From positions 1-45,488 of the forward strand of contig NZ_BANS01000051.1 in NCBI RefSeq assembly GCF_000332995.1: 45,488 nt of DNA, written 5' to 3'. Both the position numbers and the translations under genes were made by a program. Shown in pieces: positions 35,403 to 44,000 of this stretch; positions within the stretch are counted from its first letter, which is position 1; each line of letters opens with the position of its first letter. The notes under the pieces are model-generated. The model was not told where the DNA came from, searched no databases, and saw only the letters and a program-made list of their open reading frames with translations. This DNA comes from Gordonia amicalis NBRC 100051 = JCM 11271. Its GTDB lineage: Bacteria; Actinomycetota; Actinomycetes; Mycobacteriales; Mycobacteriaceae.

Positions 35403-35927
35403 TCACACCATGTACGTGGAGTTGATGATCGCGCCCTTGCGCGCGTAGTGGATGATGGCGTCCTGGACGTCGAGCGGGTGCGCCGGGATGACGCCCTCGA
35501 TCAGGTCCTCTTCGCGGCCACCGTGCAGCGCGAGGCCGAAGCGGCAGCAGAACACGGTGCCTCCCTCGGAGATGAAGGTCTCGAGCGCGTTGTTGATGTT
35601 CTGCTCACCGGGGAAGCCGGAGTCGCCGGTCGTCGGAAAGCCTCGTGTGGCAAGGCAATTGATGGCGCCGGGGCCATAGAAGTACATGGCTGATTCGAAT
35701 CCCTTGCGCAACGCGCGAGTCGCCTGCAGGACCGCGACGAACGACACCGACGACTCATGGGCGATGCCGTGCACCAGGGTGAAGTACGTTTCCCCGTCCT
35801 CGGCCTGGTAGTCCGGGAAGATCTTGGTGCCGCCATAGATGTTGGACCCCTTGGGAAGTGAGGGATGCGGGATCTCCGCCAGCGACGCGGCGATGTTCTC
35901 GGTGATGGTTTCGTCGAAAGAGGGCAC
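35403..35927 (-). CDS. MSMEG_0572/Sll0783-family nitrogen starvation response protein
   Basis: A 174-residue protein of the family defined by Synechocystis Sll0783 and MSMEG_0572, found at the head of Nit1C clusters. Visible features are EIPHPSLPKGSNIYGGTKIFPDYQ, the DsrE-like GFESAMYFYGPGAINCLATRGFP with one Cys, and EGGTVFCCRFGLALHGGREEDLI with a CC pair. Its molecular function is unknown; the mutant in Synechocystis is affected in polymer storage under nitrogen starvation. The GTG start at 35927 has AGGAG five bases upstream, the best ribosome site in the operon. It is the first gene of the operon. Upstream lies a GlnR-like box. Confidence 0.9.
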   Translation of the reverse strand: MPSFDETITENIAASLAEIPHPSLPKGSNIYGGTKIFPDYQAEDGETYFTLVHGIAHESSVSFVAVLQATRALRKGFESAMYFYGPGAINCLATRGFPTTGDSGFPGEQNINNALETFISEGGTVFCCRFGLALHGGREEDLIEGVIPAHPLDVQDAIIHYARKGAIINSTYMV

Positions 35928-36078
35928 AAGGACTCCTGGAATGGCGAGACGACGGCGCCTGGCGGCTCGGCGTGTGAGACGAATGCGGATCGGGCATCAT
36001 TGCCCAAGAGCGGCAGATCGGAAGATCTCGATCTCATCGAGTAGCTGATCGCTACGAGAACCAGTTCACCGGTCGACG

Positions 36079-36095
36079 ATTACCGGGTGGTTACC
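36079..36095. promoter_or_regulatory. Candidate GlnR box upstream of the Nit1C operon
   Basis: ATTAC-CGGGTG-GTTACC has the AC-N9-AC spacing of mycobacterial GlnR sites (AC at 36082 and 36093) and resembles gTnAC-n6-GnAAC sites. It lies ~150 bp upstream of the first gene. GlnR is the nitrogen-limitation regulator, which fits the family names of the genes. Single sites of this type occur by chance, so this is a candidate. Confidence 0.5.
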
Positions 36096-36194
36096 GCTGG
36101 AATAAATGGATGGCTGATCTGCGAAACACGACGCTCGCCGGAGCGGGCGGCTCGTCGGCTCGACGAGACAGAGCGTGGGTCCGCCAATAAAAAT

Positions 36195-36239
36195 GTCCGA
36201 TGAACCGGTCGGGTCGGGGGTCTGACCGGTTCATCGGAC
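36195..36239 (-). terminator. Rho-independent terminator, minus strand
   Basis: A perfect 16-bp stem (GTCCGATGAACCGGTC with its inverse) and a 13-nt loop, followed on the minus strand by ATTTTTATT. It lies ~270 bp upstream of the Nit1C operon and points toward it. No gene on that strand is seen between it and the ZIP gene, so it may end a small RNA or act as an attenuator. Confidence 0.8.
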
Positions 36240-36309
36240 GTAACTCAGCATATCCTCTGCGTCTCGCCAGGTCGAGCGAGGGATCCGCAATTCTGTGACC
36301 TGTTCCTCA

Positions 36310-36346
36310 CGGATTCCCGACGAATCCGACCCTTACGGCACCGTAA
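36310..36346. promoter_or_regulatory. Two adjacent dyads, candidate operators
   Basis: CGGATTC-CCGAC-GAATCCG (36310-36328, 7-bp arms) and TTACGG-CA-CCGTAA (36333-36346, 6-bp arms) lie four bases apart, upstream of a possible minus-strand promoter (GGTCGA at 36270-36275 and AGCATA at 36247-36252 read on the other strand as TCGACC-17-TATGCT). A dimeric repressor could bind either. Confidence 0.45.
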
Positions 36347-36447
36347 CCATCCGTCGACGTCGCCCATCCTGGCGACACAACCCACCGTCGGCCGATCCGT
36401 GTGACGTTGCGCCCCGCTCCGCTGGCGGTGTAGCGACGACCGTCCCT

Positions 36448-36627
36448 GATGGCCGAGTAGGTTCTGATGGCCGAGTAGGTTCTGCTGGCCGAGTAGCGCT
36501 ACTTCTGCTGGCCGAGTAGCGCCGACCGAGCAGAGCGAGGACGCCGCGTATCGAGGTCACGCCGCATCCCCCTGCTGGCCGAGTAGCGCCGACCGAGCGG
36601 AGCGATGACGCCGCGTATCGAGGTCAC
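36448..36627 (+). repeat. Dispersed repeat array, GGCCGAGTAG variant
   Basis: Partial units (GATGGCCGAGTAGGTTCT twice, CTGGCCGAGTAGCGCT) are followed by two full units at about 36508-36556 and 36572-36622: CTGGCCGAGTAGCGCCGACC, GAGCGGAGCGA, CGCCGCGTATCGAGGTC. The same variant is at 70-116. It fills the region upstream of the ZIP gene. Confidence 0.8.
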
Positions 36628-36672
36628 CCCGACGCGTGTCGCGCCCACCCACCGCGCCGGCCGGGCGCAAGC

Positions 36673-37368
36673 ATGTTACCCATGCCGACCGCTCTCCTCT
36701 ACGGACTCGTCACCGCGGTGCCCATCGCTATCGGCGCCGCGATCGGTCTCCGCTGGGATCTGCCGTCGCGAGTCCTGGCCACACTCATGGCGTTCGGCGC
36801 GGGCACGATGATCGCGGCGGTCTCCACCGAACTGTTCGTCCCGGCCTTCAAACAGGCGGGTATCGGACTTGCGGGGGCGACGCTGTTCCTCGGTACCGCG
36901 GTGTACGTCGTCGCCGACCACCTCGTCGAAACCAGGCTCGGTTCACGCGCGATCGGTCCAGCGCTGATGCTGGGAGTCTTCCTCGACGGCGTCCCGGAGA
37001 ACACCGCCCTCGGTGTGTCGCTCACGGCCGGCGGTTCGCTCGTCCTGGTGGTGGCGATCGCCGTCGGCAACGTCCCGGAGGCGGTGAGCGGGGCGTCGTT
37101 GATGAGACGCGAACACGACATGTCTCCGCGGTACGCGCTCGTGATGTGGGTGGTGACCGCCGCGATCCTCGTCGCGGTGACGGTCGGCGGCTACGCGGTC
37201 GCCGACGCCATCTCGCCGACCGCGATCAGCATCGTCCAGGCTTTCGCCGGTGGTGCGACCCTCGGTGTCCTCGCCACCGGCCTGATGCCCGAGGCCTACC
37301 GCGAAGGCGGTTGGTGGGTGGGGCTGGCCACCGCGGCCGGCTTCCTGCTCGCGTTCGTCCTGGGCTGA
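36673..37368 (+). CDS. ZIP-family metal transporter
   Basis: A 231-residue polytopic membrane protein (seven to eight hydrophobic segments) resembling ZIP (SLC39) divalent-metal transporters. The metal-path helices carry LDGVPENTALGVSL (about residues 103-116) and VAIAVGNVPEAVSGASLM (about 127-144), the HxxPE/NxPE-type motifs of bacterial ZIPs, here with Asp/Asn in place of the usual His; whether zinc is the substrate is open. The start at 36673 (MLPMP) or 36682 is possible; no strong ribosome site. Short repeat-filled DNA separates it from the Nit1C operon, which is divergent. It is convergent with the esterase, 10 bp apart. Confidence 0.78.
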   Translation: MLPMPTALLYGLVTAVPIAIGAAIGLRWDLPSRVLATLMAFGAGTMIAAVSTELFVPAFKQAGIGLAGATLFLGTAVYVVADHLVETRLGSRAIGPALMLGVFLDGVPENTALGVSLTAGGSLVLVVAIAVGNVPEAVSGASLMRREHDMSPRYALVMWVVTAAILVAVTVGGYAVADAISPTAISIVQAFAGGATLGVLATGLMPEAYREGGWWVGLATAAGFLLAFVLG

Positions 37369-37378
37369 GTCGACGACC

Positions 37379-38494
37379 TCAGTGCGTCTGCGTCGCCTCC
37401 GGGTCGCTGGCCACGTTGCCCTGGGCGAGATCGTGCAGCGCCCGGAAGACCTTCCTCGATGCCTCGGCCCACGGCATGAGGATCGGGAACACATGGAACA
37501 TCCCCGGTTCCTCGATCGCGTGCGTGGGCACCTCGGAGTCCTCCAACCGTGCTGCGAATTCACGGATCCCGTCGCGGAACATCTCGTCGCCACCCCAGCA
37601 GACGAAGGTCGGTGGGAACCACTCCGGATCCGGGTCGGCGTTGATCACCGACACGCGTGCGTCGTTCGGCTGCACTCCGTGGAGGTAGGGCGTCACCGGG
37701 ATGTTCCACGGCAGCACGTCGTACTGGGCGTTCTCGGTGATCGACGGGTGGTCGAGGTCGAGGTCGATCTCGGGGGAGAACAACGCGAGCGCACCGGGCT
37801 TGGGCAGTCCCTTCGAGTGCAGATGCGCCACGAGCGACGCTGCGAGCCCACCGCCCCCTGAATCCCCGGCCACGATGATGTGTTCGGGGGTCACGCCCCG
37901 TCCCAGGAGGGCCTGGTAAACGTCCGCGGCGTCGAGAACTCCTGCAGGGAACGGGAATTCGGGTGCCATCCGATAGTCGGCGATGAACACCTCGAAGCCG
38001 GTGATCCGCACCAGCGACGACGCGAACGCCGAGTACATGATCGGCGACGTCCCGATGTACCCACCGCCGTGCAGGTACAGGATCGTCGCCCCGATCTCCT
38101 GCTTCTCCTCGTCCTCGTCGACGTAGGCGTCCGTACTCGCCTTCGCACGACACCACAGACCCGGAACGCCACCGATGGTGTCCTGGGTCAGTTCGACGCC
38201 GTCGGTCAACTCGACGAACGGCGGCATCACGACCCGGCAGATCTGGTCGAGGATCTTCTCCATCGAGCGGAACTCCTCGATCGGCAGACCCATCGAATAG
38301 CCCATGAACGCCCGGATCGACTGGCGTGTGACAGCCTGCCCGACGTTGTCGAGCAGGCCCGCCGGCCCCGACCACGGCCTTTTGAACGGCACGCGCGCGA
38401 GCCCGCCGAGCATGTTTTGCGCCAGCCCGACGACGGCCAGCGTCGTCAACGGTCCGGATGCGGTCTCGACCTCGGGACGATCAGCCATCACCAT
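37379..38494 (-). CDS. Alpha/beta hydrolase, hormone-sensitive-lipase type
   Basis: A 371-residue esterase of the HSL (type IV) family. It has the oxyanion-hole motif YLHGGGYIG, the nucleophile elbow GDSGGGGLA with the catalytic Ser, the acid in WGGDEMFRDG, and the His of GMFHVFPIL near the C-terminus. The N-terminal ~130 residues are a helical cap and linker (TVFRSMEKILDQICR region). Mycobacteriales have many Lip proteins of this type acting on short or medium acyl esters. The start at 38494 (MVMAD) has TACGCT seven bases upstream, a leaderless -10. Confidence 0.85.
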   Translation of the reverse strand: MVMADRPEVETASGPLTTLAVVGLAQNMLGGLARVPFKRPWSGPAGLLDNVGQAVTRQSIRAFMGYSMGLPIEEFRSMEKILDQICRVVMPPFVELTDGVELTQDTIGGVPGLWCRAKASTDAYVDEDEEKQEIGATILYLHGGGYIGTSPIMYSAFASSLVRITGFEVFIADYRMAPEFPFPAGVLDAADVYQALLGRGVTPEHIIVAGDSGGGGLAASLVAHLHSKGLPKPGALALFSPEIDLDLDHPSITENAQYDVLPWNIPVTPYLHGVQPNDARVSVINADPDPEWFPPTFVCWGGDEMFRDGIREFAARLEDSEVPTHAIEEPGMFHVFPILMPWAEASRKVFRALHDLAQGNVASDPEATQTH

Positions 38495-38501
38495 GACGCT
38501 C

Positions 38502-38507
38502 AGCGTA
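38502..38507 (-). promoter_or_regulatory. -10 hexamer TACGCT for the esterase gene
   Basis: TACGCT on the minus strand ends seven bases before the ATG at 38494, so the transcript probably starts at the ATG. Confidence 0.45.
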
Positions 38508-38619
38508 GCGACGCACACGCGGACCGGCTGGACACGCGACCCACCGGACTGGGGTCCCGCCGGGGGGACGTGGCAGACTATCGCGGGTCCCGTAGTCCCC
38601 GAGATCCCGTGAGGCGGCA

Positions 38620-40140
38620 ATGGAGATTTCTGCCTTCCCGGCTCAGCGCGAGACCGGGCGAGCTGTCGCGCCGACCGAATCGGTGCAGGTCACGCTGGGT
38701 GAAGCGCTGGAAGCGAACCGTACCCTGCAGAAGTCGGCGGCCGTACGACTCTTCGCTGCCACCAACTCGGCGCTCTACGTCACCTTGATGGAACGTCACC
38801 TCGACTACGGCACCAAGATGTCGGAGGTCGAGCTGACGATGCGCCTCGAACGCGACCTCGCCGAACTCGACCTCACCGACGACCAGCCGACCGGCCTCGA
38901 ACTGGTCAAACTCTGGGCCCGTCAGGGCTGGTTGCACCGTGTCACCGACACCTCCGACCCCGACGCGCCCAACCTCTGTCACCTGACCAGCGAGGCCCGC
39001 TCGGTCCTGGACTTCATGCGCCGCCAGCGTCGCGAGGACTCGATCGCCACCGGCGGTTCGATCACCGGCATCGCCGCCGAACTCCGACGCGTCGCGGGAC
39101 AGGTCAGCAACGACCCCGAGACCATCCGCCTCGAGCTCGAGGCACAGATGTCCGACCTCGACGCCGAGCTCGCCGATCTCGACGCCGGCCGCCGCCCACC
39201 GGTCGACCTCCGCGTCGCCGAGGACTCCGCCCGCGCCATCGGCTACCAGATGGAGCAGATCATCTCCGACATCGGCCAGTACGGAACGATGCTCGACCGC
39301 ATCACCACCGCGCTGCTCGACGACCCGGGCGACTCCGACCTCGCCTACCGCGATCGTCAGCGACAGCTCTTCGACGACTATGAAGCCCTCCTGCAGTCAT
39401 CCCAGTCGGCGTCGTACCAGGCGTTCAGCCAGATGATCCAGGACCCGGAGCGCCGCGCCCGCCTCAAGACCGACATCGACACCATCATCGAGAACTTCCC
39501 CGGCATGGACGCCGGGCTGCGATCGGTGATGGACAACTTCTTCGGGCTGGTCACCCAGCAGATGGCCGAGGTCGGCCGCACCCGCCAGCGCTGTGCCCGT
39601 CGTATCCGACGCTTCGTCGCGTCCGGCACCCTCGAGCAGAGCCGTGGTCTGGCCCGTCAGCTCAACGACGCTCTGGCCACAGCGAACGACCTGCTCAAGT
39701 CCTCGCTCGCCGACCGTCGCCTCGGCTACGAGTTGCCGCTGGCGGCCCCGGCCCTCAACTCGATCGGCCGTCTCGCCTTCGAGATCCGCGAACACGTTCC
39801 GCCCGCACCGGCGCTACCCGCCGGTGGCGCCGACGCCGATCTGACCGCCTTCGCCTCGATGACCGGCCAGGTCGACACCGTCGAGCTCACCGAGACCGTC
39901 AACAACGCCGTCGCCGCCGGACCCGTCCCGCTTACCGAGGTGATCGAGGGCCTCGACGAGCCGTACCTCGCGCACGTCATCGTGCTGTGGTCCTGGGCGC
40001 AGAAACAGCTGGCAGCAGGGGAGAAGGTACCGATGACCACCGTGCGTTTCCGGTCCCTCCTCGGGGAGGACCACGCCATCGAAGTCCCCGACCTCACCTT
40101 CACCGAACCGATTCCGACTGCGGAGGTCGACGCCGAATGA
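38620..40140 (+). CDS. jetA: Wadjet JetA / MksF-type protein (DUF3375)
   Basis: A 506-residue DUF3375 protein, the kleisin-like JetA of the Wadjet plasmid-defence SMC system (MksF/EptA-type). The N-terminal winged-helix-like part has RLFAATNSALYVTLMERHLDY, LKLWARQGWLHRVTD and LCHLTSEARSVLDFMRR. The long helical middle (EAQMSDLDAELADLDAGRR, about residues 165-195) and the SADRRLGYELPLAAP area follow. The C-terminal half has LAHVIVLWSWAQKQLAAGEKVPM and FRSLLGEDHAIEVPDLTF. It bridges the JetC heads with JetB. GAGG five bases before the ATG is the ribosome site; CAGACTATCG ~45 bp upstream may be the -10. Its stop overlaps the jetB start (ATGA). Confidence 0.88.
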   Translation: MEISAFPAQRETGRAVAPTESVQVTLGEALEANRTLQKSAAVRLFAATNSALYVTLMERHLDYGTKMSEVELTMRLERDLAELDLTDDQPTGLELVKLWARQGWLHRVTDTSDPDAPNLCHLTSEARSVLDFMRRQRREDSIATGGSITGIAAELRRVAGQVSNDPETIRLELEAQMSDLDAELADLDAGRRPPVDLRVAEDSARAIGYQMEQIISDIGQYGTMLDRITTALLDDPGDSDLAYRDRQRQLFDDYEALLQSSQSASYQAFSQMIQDPERRARLKTDIDTIIENFPGMDAGLRSVMDNFFGLVTQQMAEVGRTRQRCARRIRRFVASGTLEQSRGLARQLNDALATANDLLKSSLADRRLGYELPLAAPALNSIGRLAFEIREHVPPAPALPAGGADADLTAFASMTGQVDTVELTETVNNAVAAGPVPLTEVIEGLDEPYLAHVIVLWSWAQKQLAAGEKVPMTTVRFRSLLGEDHAIEVPDLTFTEPIPTAEVDAE

Positions 40141-41030
40141 CATCTTTGCCCCCTGAGGTGCGAGCGCAGCGAGCCTCGAAGGGCCCTGACGTGCAAGCAG
40201 AGACCGCCCCCTCGCTCCCAGAGGCGCATGCAGCGGCCGCCCCCTCGCTCCCTGAGGTGCGAGCGGAGCGAGCCTCGAAGGGCACCCCTGACGAGTTCGC
40301 CGGCTTCGACGATCTCCCCACCGTCGCGAACCGCGCCACCTCGCACGCCCCGAGCGCACCCCGCTTCGACGGCGACGTCAGCGAGATGCCCGACCGTGCC
40401 TGCTGGGCGCTGCAGAACCTGCTGGCCCGCCGCTACGTCAGCGGCGACCGGCAGCCGCAGCTGTGGTCGTGGGTGTCCGAGTACCAGGACGTCCTGCGGA
40501 TCCGCCTGTCCGAGCTCGACCTTCGCCTCCGCCTCGTCGACGAACTGCAGGTCGCCTTCGTCGAGCAGGCTGGCTACGACTCTCGTTGGGGCCGTCGCAT
40601 TCTCAAGCGCGAGACCGTCCACACCTACGACGCGATCCTGGCGTTGCATCTGGCCAAGTACATCCGCGCCGCGCGCGACGAGGATGCGCTGATCACCCGC
40701 GAGGAGATCCACGAGCTGTTCGCCGGCGTCACCAACACCATCGACCGCGACCTCGCGCTCTTCGACAAGCGCATCGAACGCGCCATCGACAAGATGGAAG
40801 AGCTCGAATTCCTGCGCAAGCAGCGCGACGACGCCGACACGTTCACCGTCAGCCCGGTGATCTCCGCGGTGATGACGGCGTCGGTGATCACCGATCTGCA
40901 GCGACAGTTCGAGCAGTTCATCGGCTCCGGCGACACGGGGGAGGAACCGCCCGAGGGTGCGGCCGACGAACCCACCCAGCCCGACGACGCCGAGAATGCG
41001 TACGGCGACGACGAAGGAGACGACTGGTGA
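40137..41030 (+). CDS. jetB: Wadjet JetB / MksE-type protein (DUF4194)
   Basis: A 297-residue DUF4194 protein, the KITE-like JetB subunit of Wadjet. The domain begins near residue 80 (DRACWALQNLLARRYVSGD, LWSWVSEYQDVLRIRLSELDLRLRLVDEL). It continues with the winged-helix pattern DALITREEIHELFAGV, IERAIDKMEELEFLRKQ and TFTVSPVISAVMTAS. The acidic C-terminus (DDAENAYGDDEGDDW) is typical. Residues 3-50 are encoded by dispersed repeats (LPPEVRAQRASKGPD, SLPEVRAERASKGTPDE), probably an N-terminal extension outside the domain. The ATG overlaps the jetA stop; its stop overlaps the jetC GTG (GTGA). Confidence 0.85.
   Translation: MTSLPPEVRAQRASKGPDVQAETAPSLPEAHAAAAPSLPEVRAERASKGTPDEFAGFDDLPTVANRATSHAPSAPRFDGDVSEMPDRACWALQNLLARRYVSGDRQPQLWSWVSEYQDVLRIRLSELDLRLRLVDELQVAFVEQAGYDSRWGRRILKRETVHTYDAILALHLAKYIRAARDEDALITREEIHELFAGVTNTIDRDLALFDKRIERAIDKMEELEFLRKQRDDADTFTVSPVISAVMTASVITDLQRQFEQFIGSGDTGEEPPEGAADEPTQPDDAENAYGDDEGDDW
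40144..40290 (+). repeat. Dispersed repeat copies inside the start of jetB
   Basis: Two good copies (40148-40185 and 40250-40285) of CCTGAGGTGCGAGCG(C/G)AGCGAGCCTCGAAGGG type (given in pieces: CCTGAGGTGCGAGCG, AGCGAGCCTCGAAGGG) and a degraded middle copy (CTCCCAGAGGCGCATGCAGC). In frame they encode LPPEVRAQRASKGPD-like peptides. The CTGAGGTGCGAGG variant is the one found at 14021 and 23749. Confidence 0.82.
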
Positions 41031-44000
41031 GCGTCGACCAGTACCACCTGTCCCGGTTGCAGCTGATCAACTGGGGCGTGTTCGACGGGTATCACTCGAT
41101 CCCGTTCAGCTCCAACGGTTCTCTGATCACCGGGTCGTCGGGTTCGGGTAAGTCGTCGTTGCTCGACGCCATCTCGCTGGCGTTCCTGCCCGACCACCGC
41201 CGCAACTTCAACGCCTCGGGTGACGCCACCGCCGCCGGCTCGTCCAGCGGTAAGCGCACCGTCGGCAAGTACGTGCGCGGCGCGTGGGGTGAGCGGCGCG
41301 ACGGCACCAACGCGCACCGCGAGATCATGTACCTGCGCGGCACCGGCCCGGCGTGGGCGGCCATCGCGGTCACCTACACCTCAACGTCCGGCACCGCCAT
41401 CACCGGTCTGGTCCTCAAGTGGCTGGCCGCGGGCAAGATGACCGACGCGCACAGCTCGTACTTCATCTACGACGGCGACGCCGACATCGTCGAGGCCTGC
41501 AACGAGTGGGCCGTGGCCAACTACAACTCGGCCAAGTTCCGCGACCGCGGCTGGCGCGGCGGACCCGGCGAGGGCAAGTACCTCTCGACGCTGTACTCGC
41601 TCATCGGGATCCGCGGCTCCGACGCCGCGCAGCAGCTCCTCGGAAAAGCCAAGTCGCTCAAGAGCGTCGGCGGTCTCGCGCAGTTCGTGCGGGAGTTCAT
41701 GCTCGACGCCCCGACGTCCATCGTCGGCATCTCCGACGCCCTCGAGCAGATCGACCCGCTCGTCGAGGCCCGTGAGCTGCTCGACGTCGCGCGCCGCAAG
41801 CGCACCATCCTCGGCAACATCGAGGAAGTCCACGAGCGGTACGCGAGCGAGTCGGCCACCTTCAGCGTCCTCGACACCATCGACAGCACCACGATCCGCA
41901 GCTACGTCAACAACCTGCGGATCCGGAACGCGCAGCCCGAGGTCGCCGACCTCGACGACCAGATCACCCGCCTCGACGGCGATCTCGCCGCGCTCACCAC
42001 CCAGCACGACCAGCTGCGCCAGGACCACAGCCTGCTGCTGGCCCGCATCGCCACGTCCACTGGCGACCTCGCCCCGCTGCGCGAACAGCTCGGCGGCGCA
42101 CAGAAACTCAGCACCGAGGTCACCGCCCGACGAAACGCCTACGAAGACAAGGTCTCCGCGCTCGGTTTCAGTCCGCCGACCAACGCCGAGGGCTTCTGGT
42201 CGCTGCGCGAAGAGCTCATCGAGGAGGCCACCAAGATCGACGGCCAGCTCGAAGCCGGCCGCGCCCACTACGCCGAGGCGCTCGCCCGCGAGGTCGCCGC
42301 CCGCAGCCGCCGCGACACCGCGCAGGAAGAGCTCGGCCGCGTCGAACAGGCCGGTTCCGCGCTGCCGCGCACCGAACACGAGATGCGCCGGGTCATCGCG
42401 CACGCGCTGCAGATCGACGAGTCCGAGCTGAAGTACGTAGCCGAGCTCGTCGAACTCGACCCCGACGAGGAACGCTGGCGCCTGGCCGTCGAGAAGGTGC
42501 TGCGCAACGCCGGTCTGCGACTCCTCGTACCGGACAAGCACTTCCGGTCCGCTCTGCGCTTCGTCAACTCGCACGACATGCGCGGCCGGATCCAGCTGCA
42601 CCAGGCCGAGACCCGCCCGATGCCCGTCGTCGAGCCGGGCACCCTGGCGTCCAAGCTGCGTTCGGTCGACCCCGGCCATCCGTGTGCCGCCGAGGCGATG
42701 ACTGTCCTCGCGAAGCTCGGCAACCACATGTGCGTCGACAACCCGGGGGAGTTCTCCCAGTACGCCAAGGCGGTCACCGATCAGGGTCTGCGTAAGGATT
42801 CGGCGAAGCTGGCCGTCAAGGACGACCGCCAGCAGCTGCGCCGGTCCCAGTACATCTTCGTCGGCGACGTCGAATCGAAGATCACCGCACTTCGCGACGA
42901 ACTCGCCTACGAAGAAAGAGTTTTCGAGGACGCCCGCGAGGACTGTGCCGAGCTCGACCGCGAACGCTCCGCGAAGGAACGACGCCGCGACGCCTACCGC
43001 CGCGTGTGTGAGCAGTTCACGCAGTGGAACGAGATCGACGTCGACTCGGTCGACGATCGCGTGGACCAGCTCACCGACCAGTACGACCTCCTCATAGAGG
43101 AGAACCCCGACGTCGAGGCGCTGCAGCGCAAGGCCGAAGACCTGTGGGAGCAGGTGCGTCACGCGATCTCGCAGGCGGCGCTGGTCAAGGACAAGATCGC
43201 CCGCCAGGACGAGCGTCGGACCCAGCTGCTCGACCTCATCGACCGACTGAAGCCCGAAGACGTTCCCGCACAGGCGGAGAAGACTCTCGACGGGTTCCGC
43301 GAGGACCTCTCGGCGACCCTCGACGTGCTCAACCCCGAGCCGTACCGCCAGGAGATCGTCAAGGCCGCCGGCCGCGAACGCGACCGCATGCGGTCGGACG
43401 CCCGACGCTCCCGCGACGAGCTGGCCCGGATCCTCGACACCTACGACGAGGAGTTCCCCGACGCCATCCCCAACGACAGCGACGACTTCGACGAACGCAT
43501 CCACGACTATGTCGCCGTCTGCCGCCGCATCGACGAGCGCGAGCTGCCGTCGGCCTACGAGCGGATGCGCCGCCTGATCACCGAGCAGGCACCCGGCGCG
43601 ATCCTGGGCCTGCACATGGCGGCCGACGCCGAGGAACGACGCATCGTCGAGCAGATCGAGCGCGTCAACACCGGCCTGGGTGCGGTGGCGTTCAACCGCG
43701 GCACGCGCCTGCGGCTGGTCCCAGGTCGTAAGAAGCTCGCCGCGGTGGAGGAGCTGACCGAGAAGGCCCGCCAGATCTCCAACCGCGCAACGGCGGTCAG
43801 CTTCGGCGACGAGCAGGCCATCCTCGAGCAGTACTCCGACATCCTGCTGCTGCGCGAACGCCTCGCCGGCAACACCCCGGAGGACCGCCAGTGGACGCGC
43901 GACGCCCTCGACGTGCGTAACCGCTTCGACTTCTACTGCGAGGAGCACCACGCCGAGACCGGCGAGACCATCCGCACCTACTCCAACGCCGGCGACAACT

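Noticed and set aside
36333..36560. A 75-codon minus-strand frame upstream of the ZIP gene
   Set aside because: It is made mostly of repeat translation (RPAEPTRPSEPTRPS) and lacks a ribosome site or recognisable domain.
36448..36627. Possible small proteins or CRISPR in the repeat array before the ZIP gene
   Set aside because: Spacing is irregular and frames consist of translated repeat sequence without ribosome sites.
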